Of a DNA stretch of 12,068 bases, positions 1-7,333 are shown piece by piece (position 1 is the stretch's first letter; the number at the start of each line of letters is the position of its first letter). The notes beneath the pieces are model-generated. The model was not told the origin of the DNA. It did not search any database and was given only the letters and a program-made list of their open reading frames with translations. The DNA is taken from the NCBI GenBank assembly GCA_003650185.1, contig QMOF01000049.1, positions 1 to 12,068 of the forward strand, read 5' to 3'. The position numbers and the translations under genes were made by a program. Source of the DNA: Chloroflexota bacterium (GTDB lineage: Bacteria > Chloroflexota > Dehalococcoidia > UBA2247 > RBG-13-53-26).

Positions 1-204
1 ATCACAAAGCCCAAGGCGGCACATATCCTCGAACCTCAGCCCCATACCACGGAGACCCTGGACCTTACAAAACAACTGTAACCGTCCTCTAGCAATAAAG
101 CGACCATAATTTAATGCTGGCGTAATGACTTTTGCCTGTTCTTAAGCCACTCTGAGGTACACTCAAGTAAGTGCTATTTTTGCGCAGCCAGAGTTTGGTT
201 CACG
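1..204. other. Leading intergenic sequence
   Basis: No gene is supported. TTGCCT (132-137) and TACACT (158-163) resemble promoter boxes but are 20 bp apart, too wide for a confident call. All three forward frames stay open for the first 80 or so bases, so a gene tail entering the window cannot be recognised. Confidence 0.4.
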
Positions 205-216
205 AAGGAGGGGAAC

Positions 217-1818
217 ATGAAAATGATGGTGGCAAGAGCAGTGCTGGCGTTCACGGTGATCGCCAGTCTTCTTGGGGTTGTCGGCCTAACGCCGTCAGTG
301 GCGCAGGCTGCCACACCGGACGAAATCGAGGCAGCCATCGATGCCGGGCTGGAGTGGCTGGCATCCCATCAGAACGCTGACGGATCGTGGGGGGCAAGCG
401 ACAGGGCGGCACGTACGGGTCTGGCCGTTCTCAAGTTCGAGACCCATGCCACGTTCATGGGTATGTCACCGTTCGACCCGGCGTACATCTACAGCAGCAA
501 TGTGGAGGCCGGGCTGGGCTACATCTTGGACAACTGCCATGAGGTAGCCATCGGCCCTCAGGACGGCAATGACCCTGACACCAACGGCAACGGTATAGGC
601 GTCAAGGCCCACGATCCGAGCAGTGTCCATCACGAGATGTACGAAACAGGGATCGTGTTGATGGCCATATCCGCCAGCCAGAGCCCGGACCGGGTAGTGG
701 CCAGCGGCAGCCAGACTGGCCGCTTCTACAGAGAGGTAGCCCAGGACATAGTCGACTTCATAGCCTGGGCGCAGTATGATGCTCCGAATTGCTACGAGGG
801 CGGCTGGCGCTACCAGGCGAACTATCACGACAGTGACAACTCGATTTCAGGATACGTGACGCTGGGCCTGCACTATGCCGTTTCAGGCCCGCCGTGGGGA
901 TTTGGTCTCACCGTCCCTGCGTGGGTATATACCCAGCTCAACACGTTCATAGACAACGTCCAGGACTCGGTGGATGGAGAGCAGAGCGACGGTGGTTCCT
1001 GGTACGTACCTTGCTCTTGGGCCTGGGTAAACATCCTGAAGACAGGCAACCTGCTGTCCGAGATGGCACTGGTAGGAGACACCCAGGCCACAGGCAGGGT
1101 GCAGGACGCTCTCGACTACATGGAGCGCCACTGGAACGATGGCAACGCGGATCCCGGCTGGAAGTGGTCATGGAACCCCGGTGGCCCCAGTGGGCAGCCT
1201 CACTATCAGGCCTGCTTCACCACCATGAAGGGATTCCAGGCCCTCGGCATAGATGAGATCGAGGTCGGCGGCAGTCCGGTGAACTGGTACGATGAGATGG
1301 CAGATGCCATAGTCAAATCCCAGAACGCCGACGGTAGCTGGCCGGCCGACTACTGGGGCGACTCACAACTGTCGACCTGCTGGGCTATGCTGACGTTGCA
1401 GAAGGCAGCCCCACCCGCCCTCGAGCTGGAACCGACCTTCGACACCAACCCGGTAGGTACCAACCACACGGTGACGGCCACCTACAAGGTGGCTGGCCAG
1501 CCGCAGTCGGGCGTCCAGGTAAACTTCGAGGTTGTCACGGGGCCCAACGCAGGCGAGTCAGGCTCTGACATCACTGACGCCAACGGAGTAGCCACCTTCA
1601 CCTACACCGGTAACGGTGGGACAGGTACCGACTCCATAGTGGCTACCGCCGTGGATGCAAGTGGTGCCGAACTGATCTCAGCGCGAGCGTCTAAAGAGTG
1701 GACCCAACCCAGCACCGCCATCCCCGCCATCACCACATGGGGCATCGCGGCGGCAATCGTGGCTCTGGGTGCACTGGCCATCATGTTGCGCAGGAGACAC
1801 GCTCACCAGACTGCCTAG
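217..1818 (+). CDS. Secreted cyclase-fold repeat protein with Big_1 Ig domain and IPTL-like C-terminal anchor
   Basis: The 533-residue product has an N-terminal signal peptide (hydrophobic residues about 9-24, likely cleavage after AQA at 29-31). Residues about 34-396 resemble the prenyltransferase/squalene-oxidase alpha/alpha barrel, with QW-like repeats HQNADGSWG (51-59) and SQNADGSWP (368-376) and Trp/Tyr-rich segments between. Residues about 400-497 look like a bacterial Ig-like Big_1 domain (VGTNHTVTATYKV, then GPNAGESGSDITDANGVATFTYTG). The end has IPAITTWG (502-509), a hydrophobic helix (about 508-523) and an RRR cluster (525-527), the layout of an IPTL-type sorting tail. The ATG at 217 follows an AAGGAGGGG ribosome site at 205-213. 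The protein is probably displayed on the cell surface. No terpene-cyclase catalytic motif was recognised, so an enzyme role is not claimed; a binding role is equally possible. Confidence 0.8.
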   Translation: MKMMVARAVLAFTVIASLLGVVGLTPSVAQAATPDEIEAAIDAGLEWLASHQNADGSWGASDRAARTGLAVLKFETHATFMGMSPFDPAYIYSSNVEAGLGYILDNCHEVAIGPQDGNDPDTNGNGIGVKAHDPSSVHHEMYETGIVLMAISASQSPDRVVASGSQTGRFYREVAQDIVDFIAWAQYDAPNCYEGGWRYQANYHDSDNSISGYVTLGLHYAVSGPPWGFGLTVPAWVYTQLNTFIDNVQDSVDGEQSDGGSWYVPCSWAWVNILKTGNLLSEMALVGDTQATGRVQDALDYMERHWNDGNADPGWKWSWNPGGPSGQPHYQACFTTMKGFQALGIDEIEVGGSPVNWYDEMADAIVKSQNADGSWPADYWGDSQLSTCWAMLTLQKAAPPALELEPTFDTNPVGTNHTVTATYKVAGQPQSGVQVNFEVVTGPNAGESGSDITDANGVATFTYTGNGGTGTDSIVATAVDASGAELISARASKEWTQPSTAIPAITTWGIAAAIVALGALAIMLRRRHAHQTA

Positions 1819-2404
1819 AACACGTCAGCGCAGCGAAACAAGGCGAGCATCGCGACGCGGGACTGGTCAGATGACCAGTCCCGCGCTTTCATCCGCTTCT
1901 GCCCGGCCACTCATGTACATACGCCTGTACAACCACGCCTAGCACCATTCACATCCTGGCTCGTCGACCATCCTCTCCACCTGACAGGCTCACCGTCGGC
2001 CAGGTAGCAGACGCCACAGGTACTCTCCAGCCGTGACGCAGCCCTAAAACTGTACCCTTTATCCCCCGACTAGGCAGAAATGCGCACGTTCCGCAATCAG
2101 CAAGGTGTTTTGGCTAGGTGTTTTCTACAGGAAGGAACAGGCGCACCAGCGGAAGTCAGATGCCTAACTGGAGAACGACAATTACAAGGTAACTAATGCC
2201 AACCGTGCAGCGAAGCTCATGCTGCTCTCCCCTGGGAAGCGCGGACGCCAGCGTAAGACAGCTAGCAACAGGCTGAGGCGCACGCCCACGGGGACGTGCT
2301 GCATCATGATGGACCGGCTCTACACAATCGGCACAGAGACTCAGCGCCGGATGACAGTAACGGACAGCACTGGCTAATTTGAGAACGAAGGAGAGTCCGA
2401 ATAG
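1819..2404. other. 586-base intergenic region without a supported gene
   Basis: It contains the hairpin at 1856-1885, two TGTACA palindromes 6 bases apart (1914-1919 and 1926-1931), and a 9-base direct repeat AGGTGTTTT (2103-2111 and 2116-2124). It also holds the AAGGAGAG ribosome site at 2388-2395 for the next gene. A short frame from ATG 2220 to a TAA near 2377 lacks a ribosome site and shows no family resemblance. No convincing -35/-10 pair was found for the gene at 2405. Confidence 0.6.
1856..1885 (+). terminator. GC-rich hairpin after the secreted protein gene
   Basis: A perfect 13-bp inverted repeat (CGCGGGACTGGTC with GACCAGTCCCGCG) has an AGAT loop at 1869-1872 and starts 38 bases after the stop codon. 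It is followed by CTTTC, a short T-run, so it is a plausible but not classic intrinsic terminator. The hairpin after wtpA sits at nearly the same distance from its stop codon. Confidence 0.6.
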
Positions 2405-5400
2405 ATGAGTGAAGACAGGCCCACCCTGCCGAGCGAAATCTCGAAAGAGGAAATACCTTACTACCTCACGGCATCGCAGACCACCGCCCACCTGGCCGCG
2501 GAGGTTGCAGAAAGGCAGGGAGTGGTGCCTGTAACTTACAGGTGGGAAGACCTTAGTGACGAGGTCAAGAGGCTGGTCAAGAAGGTGTGGAAGCTGGAAG
2601 AACTGACGCCCGACGAACTCCAGAAGCTTCCCTACGAGGAGTATGCCCGCTACCTTTTCGACCCTCGCACCAGGTTCAAGAAACCCGAGGCCCTCGACGG
2701 CGTACGGGTGCTCGAGGTATGCCGCCCCGACTGGTTCAGCTTTGGGCTCCAGTTCTGCGGCTCCCTGCTGGCTGAGCACGGCGCCGAGGTGATAAAGATC
2801 GAAGACCCCATGAGAGGCGATGCCATGCGCTGGTGTGGCCCACCGGTCGAACAGGGCGGGGCGATGAAAGCAAAAGGAGAGAACTGGCCACCTCATGGCA
2901 CGTCGCTCATGGGCTTCTGCGAAAACAGAAACAAGCATTGTATCACGCTCGACCTGACCAAAGACAAAGGAAAGGCCCTGTTCAGAGACTTGGCCAGGGT
3001 GTCTGACATTGTCATCGAGAACTACGATCCCGGCTATCTCGACTCACTCGGCATCGGCTACCGGCAACTGAGGAAGGTCAACCCCCGCCTCATCTATTGT
3101 GCCGTAACCGGCTACGGGCAGTGGGGCGAAGAGTCCTGGAGAAAGACCTTCGAGACCGGCATCCAGGCCATGAGCACCCTGAGCTCATTCTGCGGCCCCA
3201 TCAACTACCAGGCTGAGACCTACGAGGAGGCAAGAAAGGACTCGGTGCCGACCAGGGTCGGCTGGCCCATCGGGTTCATCTCAGGCGGACTGGCGGCCGC
3301 CCTGGCAGTCGTCGGCGCCTTGCTGTACCGAGAACGCAAGTCGGGAAGAGGTCAGATGATAGACGTGTCCTCCGAGGGCCTCATCATCCGAAGCTGTGAC
3401 TGCAGCTTCGACTGGTACAGCCTGAGCGGGATTGTCAGAGGCCCCATGGGGAACTGGGACCTTGAAATATGCCCCTATGGGCTTCACCCGTGCAAGGGTG
3501 GCAGGTACAGCGTCGTCGCTGGCATGGGTCGGCTCTGGTGGGCCATATGCGATGCCATCGGGACCGAAGACAGTCAGATACTGAAATACGCCTTCCCCGA
3601 TAACCCCGTTCGCCTTCTCTGGGTACCACAGAAAGAGATCAACACTGAGATCGACAAATGGACGATGCAACACGAGATGGACGAGCTCATGGAGATCGGC
3701 TTCCGCGGAGGATTTGCCGCCGGTGGCGTCTACAACATCAAGGAAATCTGTGAGCATGACCACTTCCTGGACCGCGGTGGCATAATCGAGGTCGACGACC
3801 CGCTCTACGGCAAACTGCTCATCCAGGGCACCAAGCCAGCTCTCAGTGAGACGCCGGGCAGGATCAAGTGGGTCTCCAGGCCGATGGGATGGGACAACGA
3901 GACCATCTTCCGCAAGTATCTCGGCATCCAGAGCAACGAACTGAGACAACTAGAGAAGGAAGGCGTGATCAGTCCGCGCGGCGGCCCAAAGAAGGGGAAA
4001 GGGATGGGCCTGCCGACAGAGTGGACTGGCCTCCACTACAACCACGAAAAACTCGGCGGGGACCTGGAGTTGCTGGTCCTGAAGCACCAGCAAGGAAACG
4101 ATCTGACTCCGGAAGAGGAAGACGCTCTCTCCTACGATGAATGGTGCCGCTATGTCTTTGACCCCACCAAGGCCAAACGAAAGCCCAAGATGCTTGACGG
4201 CATCCGTGTTGTCGACTGGACCACCATGATCTTCGGGCCATTCTCATGCGCCGTGCTGGCCGAGCTCGGAGCAGAGGTCATCAAGATAGAGCTTCCGGGT
4301 CGGGCCGACACCATGCGATATTCCGGGCCACCCGCCGACCTGGGAGGCTACGTCAAGTGGACTGCGGAGAAAAGCAGCGCCATGCCCGAAGGCATACTGG
4401 GCGAAAATGTAACAGAGGAGCGGCTGCCGGAGATAGGCTCCGGGCTCGGCTACCTGGACTGCGCCAAGAACAAACTCCTCGCGTCCATCGACATCCATCC
4501 GGGGCCGGGACAGGATATCTTCAAGAACCTGATAACCAAAGCTGACGTGTTCGTCGAGAACGTTCGCACAGGTACCACCGACAACTGGGGCATCTCCTAT
4601 CGTCATTTGCAGAGGATCAACCCGCGCCTGGTCTACCTGGCCGAGAACGGACCCGGGCAGTGGGGCCGCTCTGACCTGATACGCGCCTCCTACGATATCC
4701 TGGGCCAGTCGATGGGAGGGAGCGCCTATATCACCGGCCATCCGGACGGCGAGCAGTTGAAGGTGCCCATCTGGGTGTGCGACTACTTCGCCGGGCACAT
4801 GGGCGCTCTCGGCGTGCTGATGGCCCTCTATTGGAGAGAGAAGAGCGGCAAGGGGCAGATGGTTGAGCAGTCGCAGATAGAGTGCATGACCCGGTGGCTC
4901 GGTCCCGGCATCGCCTGGTACAGCAAGACAGGCATAGTCCAGGAAAGGTACGGTAACAGGCACCGCTGGGTCTGCCCAGACGGCATCGTCAAGACCAAGG
5001 ATGGGTACGTGGCTATTGGTGCTGACGACGAGGCATTCGCCAAGCTGTGCGCCGTGATAGGTGGCGCCGCAGAAGAACTGCCAAAGAAATACCCCACCAA
5101 CGTCGACCGCGTTCCGGAGCCCGTCCAGGACAAGATATACAAGATGATCGAAGACTGGACAGCAACGCTGACCTCAGCAGAGATCGAAGTACTGGCCCGG
5201 GAATATGGGTTCGGCGCGTGTCCCATAAAGAACGCCATGGACGCCTGCACCGATAAGCACTATCAGGAAAGAGGCGAAATCGAAGACATAGATGATCCCT
5301 GGTATGGAAAGATGAAGATCCAGGGGTGTGTCCCGCTGTACTCCGAAACGCCCGCGCGCACGGAGTACGTAGGCAAGCCGGTAGGCTGGGACACCGAGTA

Positions 5401-5536
5401 TATCCTGCGCCGATTCTGCGGCCTGACCACCGAGCAAATACTCGAACTGGAAAGGCATCACATCATCGGGAAGGTGGCCGGAGCCGAGGGTTCGCGAGAC
5501 TACTGGCAACTGGACGAGAGCGCGCCGACAAGGTAA
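2405..5536 (+). CDS. Tandem-fused family III (CaiB/BaiF) CoA-transferase
   Basis: Family III CoA-transferases move CoA between carboxylic acids through an Asp-bound mixed anhydride, usually as interlocked dimers of about 400-residue chains. This 1043-residue protein carries two such modules, from about 97 to 525 and about 597 to 1025. Each begins LDGVRVLE / LDGIRVVD, followed by LLAEHGAEVIKIE (121-133) and VLAELGAEVIKIE (617-629). Both have the RxxxPRLIY / RxxxPRLVY and GQWG (238-241, 751-754) segments, and both end in a DDPxYGKxxIQG strand and a PxGWDxE element. A helical leader ending in LTPDELQKLPYEEYARYLFDP (67-87) recurs before module 2 as LTPEEEDALSYDEWCRYVFDP (567-587), so the whole unit was duplicated. 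The catalytic Asp is D764 in module 2; the equivalent in module 1 is E250. The ATG follows AAGGAGAG with 9 bases spacing. The acid substrate cannot be told from sequence; nearby tungsten uptake gives no direct link. Confidence 0.88.
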   Translation: MSEDRPTLPSEISKEEIPYYLTASQTTAHLAAEVAERQGVVPVTYRWEDLSDEVKRLVKKVWKLEELTPDELQKLPYEEYARYLFDPRTRFKKPEALDGVRVLEVCRPDWFSFGLQFCGSLLAEHGAEVIKIEDPMRGDAMRWCGPPVEQGGAMKAKGENWPPHGTSLMGFCENRNKHCITLDLTKDKGKALFRDLARVSDIVIENYDPGYLDSLGIGYRQLRKVNPRLIYCAVTGYGQWGEESWRKTFETGIQAMSTLSSFCGPINYQAETYEEARKDSVPTRVGWPIGFISGGLAAALAVVGALLYRERKSGRGQMIDVSSEGLIIRSCDCSFDWYSLSGIVRGPMGNWDLEICPYGLHPCKGGRYSVVAGMGRLWWAICDAIGTEDSQILKYAFPDNPVRLLWVPQKEINTEIDKWTMQHEMDELMEIGFRGGFAAGGVYNIKEICEHDHFLDRGGIIEVDDPLYGKLLIQGTKPALSETPGRIKWVSRPMGWDNETIFRKYLGIQSNELRQLEKEGVISPRGGPKKGKGMGLPTEWTGLHYNHEKLGGDLELLVLKHQQGNDLTPEEEDALSYDEWCRYVFDPTKAKRKPKMLDGIRVVDWTTMIFGPFSCAVLAELGAEVIKIELPGRADTMRYSGPPADLGGYVKWTAEKSSAMPEGILGENVTEERLPEIGSGLGYLDCAKNKLLASIDIHPGPGQDIFKNLITKADVFVENVRTGTTDNWGISYRHLQRINPRLVYLAENGPGQWGRSDLIRASYDILGQSMGGSAYITGHPDGEQLKVPIWVCDYFAGHMGALGVLMALYWREKSGKGQMVEQSQIECMTRWLGPGIAWYSKTGIVQERYGNRHRWVCPDGIVKTKDGYVAIGADDEAFAKLCAVIGGAAEELPKKYPTNVDRVPEPVQDKIYKMIEDWTATLTSAEIEVLAREYGFGACPIKNAMDACTDKHYQERGEIEDIDDPWYGKMKIQGCVPLYSETPARTEYVGKPVGWDTEYILRRFCGLTTEQILELERHHIIGKVAGAEGSRDYWQLDESAPTR

Positions 5537-5640
5537 CCCGTTCCCATCATCTGCCGATGCCAGCTCTGCCGCTCCCAACGCACCCGCGCCGACTATGGCA
5601 TCCCCATGGTGAAGTCTCCCGCTCGCTTCAGTCCTGGTTT

Positions 5641-5655
5641 CTCCGGCAGCCGGAG
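5641..5655. repeat. Small perfect inverted repeat
   Basis: CTCCGG-CAG-CCGGAG forms a 6-bp GC-rich hairpin 105 bases after the CoA-transferase stop. It has no T-run, so it is at best a weak terminator or pause site. Confidence 0.35.
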
Positions 5656-5862
5656 TAGCGTTGCTTCAGTGCTCTTGTCGGGCTTCCCTGCTGGGCGGTC
5701 CCGAGATCGATGCCGTCTGTCTATTGACCAGCGTTCACCATAGAACGGGCGCACCTTGATCGTGGTCGCCTCGACATCCCAGCTTCACAGCCTGTCAACT
5801 GGGCCGTTGTACTAGCACAAGGTCGCCCCGCGCGGATGATCCACAGCCCGGGTAGGCCTGGT

Positions 5863-5891
5863 TTGCCCTGACAGCGGTCTTTTGTTATACT
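5863..5891 (+). promoter_or_regulatory. Sigma-70-type promoter of the regulator, near-leaderless
   Basis: TTGCCC (5863-5868) is separated by 17 bp from TATACT (5886-5891), a good vegetative promoter. Transcription should begin near 5897-5899, only a few bases before the ATG at 5901, and no Shine-Dalgarno is present. The mRNA is therefore predicted to be leaderless or nearly so. It may also supply the transcript for the downstream transporter genes, since no other promoter was seen before the riboswitch. Confidence 0.6.
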
Positions 5892-5895
5892 ACAA
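5882..5895. promoter_or_regulatory. Operator-like palindrome over the -10 box
   Basis: TTGTTATACTACAA has dyad symmetry at 10 of 14 positions (TTGT-nn-TA-nn-ACAA). GntR-family proteins commonly bind palindromes with GT and AC half-site ends, so this is a candidate autoregulatory site for the adjacent regulator. Binding would block the -10 box. Confidence 0.4.
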
Positions 5896-5900
5896 CCAGC

Positions 5901-7067
5901 ATGCAGCCTTTACCGGAGATGGAAATCCGCCTCAGGGGTAACGTGGACACCCCGATATATGGGCAGATTGTAGAGCAGGTGAAGCAGCATGTCGCTGCTA
6001 ACCGGCTTCGCCCTGGAGACCACCTGCCCACCGTGAGACAACTGTCGCACTCGCTCGGCATAAGTCCTGGGACAGTGGTCAGGGCCTATATGCAGCTTGA
6101 GCAAGAAGGCATTGTACAGATGCGACGGGGCGGAGGGACAGTGGTATCGCCCAGAACAGCAGGTGACTGGGCTGCGGCCGGGCGCCGGACGAGTCTCTCC
6201 GACATGATCAGTAGCCAGGTTCTAAACGCCTTGAGCCTGGGCTACAGTCCAGAGGAGATTGAAGCAACCTTCTCCTTCCACCTGGCGCGTTGGCGGGAGG
6301 AGCGAAGGCACACGGCGACGCCAACGGATACAGGATATCGGGCAATGGATACATCGACCATCGTTGTGGTCGCCAGCCATGACCTTGCTTTGAGTATGCT
6401 GGTAGGCCTTCTCAGCGAGAAAAACCCGGAACTCAATGTTGACCTCACCTACGCTGGCAGCCTCGGCGGCCTCATTGCACTTCAGGAAGAGAGGGCACAC
6501 CTGGCCGGCATACATCTGCTAGACGAGGAGACCGGCGAGTATAACTATCCTTATGTCAAGCACGTTTTGCCGGGGCGCGACGTGGCCATTGTTCACCTCG
6601 CCTACCGGATACAGGGACTCATGGTCGCCCCAGGCAATCCAAAGCGTATCCAGCAGGTCGAGGACCTGCGCCGCCCCGACATTGTCATTGTCAACCGACA
6701 GAGGGGCTCGGGTACGCGCGTGCTTCTCGATTACAAGCTTCGCCAGGCGGGCATCAGCCCGCCTGGCGTGAGGGGTTACCAGAGTGAGAAGGATACCCAC
6801 CTCGAGGTAGCTGCGGCCGTAGCATCGGGTGAGGCCGATGTGGGACTGGGAATCGAAGCCGCAGCCAGGGCCAGCGGCCTGGACTTCGTTCCCTTGTACC
6901 GCGAAAGGTACGATCTTGTCATCCCGATGGCCAACTATCGCAGCAAGCTGCTGTCGCCTTTGCTGGATGCCGTGGCCAGCGACGAGTTCATTGGAATGGT
7001 GAGGAGCGCTGGCGGGTACGATGCCTCTCAGACTGGGGCCACAAGCTTCTTGAGGTTGAATAGATAG
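5901..7067 (+). CDS. GntR-family regulator with periplasmic-binding-protein-like sensor domain
   Basis: This is a 388-residue one-component regulator. Residues about 14-83 form a GntR winged helix (PIYGQIVEQVKQHV, then LPTVRQLSHSLGISPGTVVRAYMQLEQEG, then the wing RRGGGTVV). After a helical linker (about 95-135), residues about 151-388 resemble the PBP-like domain found in molybdate-related regulators (PF12727 type). Its marks are ASHDLAL (158-164), AGSLGGL (185-191), RQRGSGTR (266-273) and AVASGEADVGLG (306-317). It lies directly upstream of wtpBCA, so tungstate or molybdate is the likely effector; this is inferred from fold and context. ATG 5901 is preferred because the -10 box sits just before it; the next ATG (5919) has a GGAG directly abutting it, which is too close to serve as a ribosome site. 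Repressor or activator action cannot be told. Confidence 0.82.
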   Translation: MQPLPEMEIRLRGNVDTPIYGQIVEQVKQHVAANRLRPGDHLPTVRQLSHSLGISPGTVVRAYMQLEQEGIVQMRRGGGTVVSPRTAGDWAAAGRRTSLSDMISSQVLNALSLGYSPEEIEATFSFHLARWREERRHTATPTDTGYRAMDTSTIVVVASHDLALSMLVGLLSEKNPELNVDLTYAGSLGGLIALQEERAHLAGIHLLDEETGEYNYPYVKHVLPGRDVAIVHLAYRIQGLMVAPGNPKRIQQVEDLRRPDIVIVNRQRGSGTRVLLDYKLRQAGISPPGVRGYQSEKDTHLEVAAAVASGEADVGLGIEAAARASGLDFVPLYRERYDLVIPMANYRSKLLSPLLDAVASDEFIGMVRSAGGYDASQTGATSFLRLNR

Positions 7068-7082
7068 CTCTTCGAGCCGACC

Positions 7083-7161
7083 CTCCTACAGGCTCAAGCC
7101 CACGGAGGTTGGCCGGCAGGGTGTTGCTGGAAACGGCGGCGCCTCCCAGCGTGGAAAGGAG
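7083..7161 (+). ncRNA. Moco/Tuco (molybdenum or tungsten cofactor) riboswitch candidate
   Basis: The segment folds like the Moco RNA motif upstream of E. coli moaA, compared from memory. P1 pairs CTCC (7083-7086) with GGAG (7158-7161). P2 pairs GGC(U)CAA (7091-7097, one bulged U) with UUGGCC (7109-7114), around a loop that contains ACGG. A 10-bp hairpin with four G-U pairs (7120-7129 with 7134-7143) is capped by GAAA (7130-7133). It runs straight into the GCC-UCCC (7141-7147), five-base spacer and GGAAAGG (7153-7159) block typical of the class. The hairpin between P2 and the GAAA-capped stem seems absent, as reported for the tungsten-cofactor variant. It lies between the regulator and wtpB, about 170 bases before the wtpB start. 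No clear terminator or ribosome-site sequestering structure was found, so the control mechanism is open. Confidence 0.8.
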
Positions 7162-7333
7162 AGATAGTGTCCCTGCTCATGACACGGCCGAGCCTGATCG
7201 GGGAGCTCTGCTTTTCTGCCGCTACAGAACGACCACTCGAGGCCGGACCGCCTTGTGAACCACGCCTCTCGGATGACGCCACAGCAGGTGGCAGCTACAG
7301 ACGGGACAGAGAATCGCGCGACGGAGGGGGACA

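Larger units (their letters stand above)
5537..5900. other. 364-base intergenic region with the regulator promoter at its end
   Basis: No coding region is supported here. It contains the small hairpin at 5641-5655 and, at its 3' end, the promoter and operator-like palindrome just before the GntR-type gene. The remainder shows no repeat or recognised RNA. Confidence 0.55.

Noticed and set aside
2220..2377. Short frame of about 52 codons before the CoA-transferase
   Set aside because: It has no ribosome site and no recognisable motif.
2156..2938. 260-codon open frame on the minus strand
   Set aside because: It lies largely opposite the CoA-transferase gene, has no recognisable domain, and is explained by codon bias of the + strand gene.
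4244..4963. 239-codon open frame on the minus strand
   Set aside because: It is entirely antisense to module 2 of the CoA-transferase, with no family resemblance.
7186..7215. Possible terminator after the riboswitch (GAGC...GCTC then a CTTTTC run)
   Set aside because: The stem is only 4 bp with a large loop, too weak to call an expression platform.
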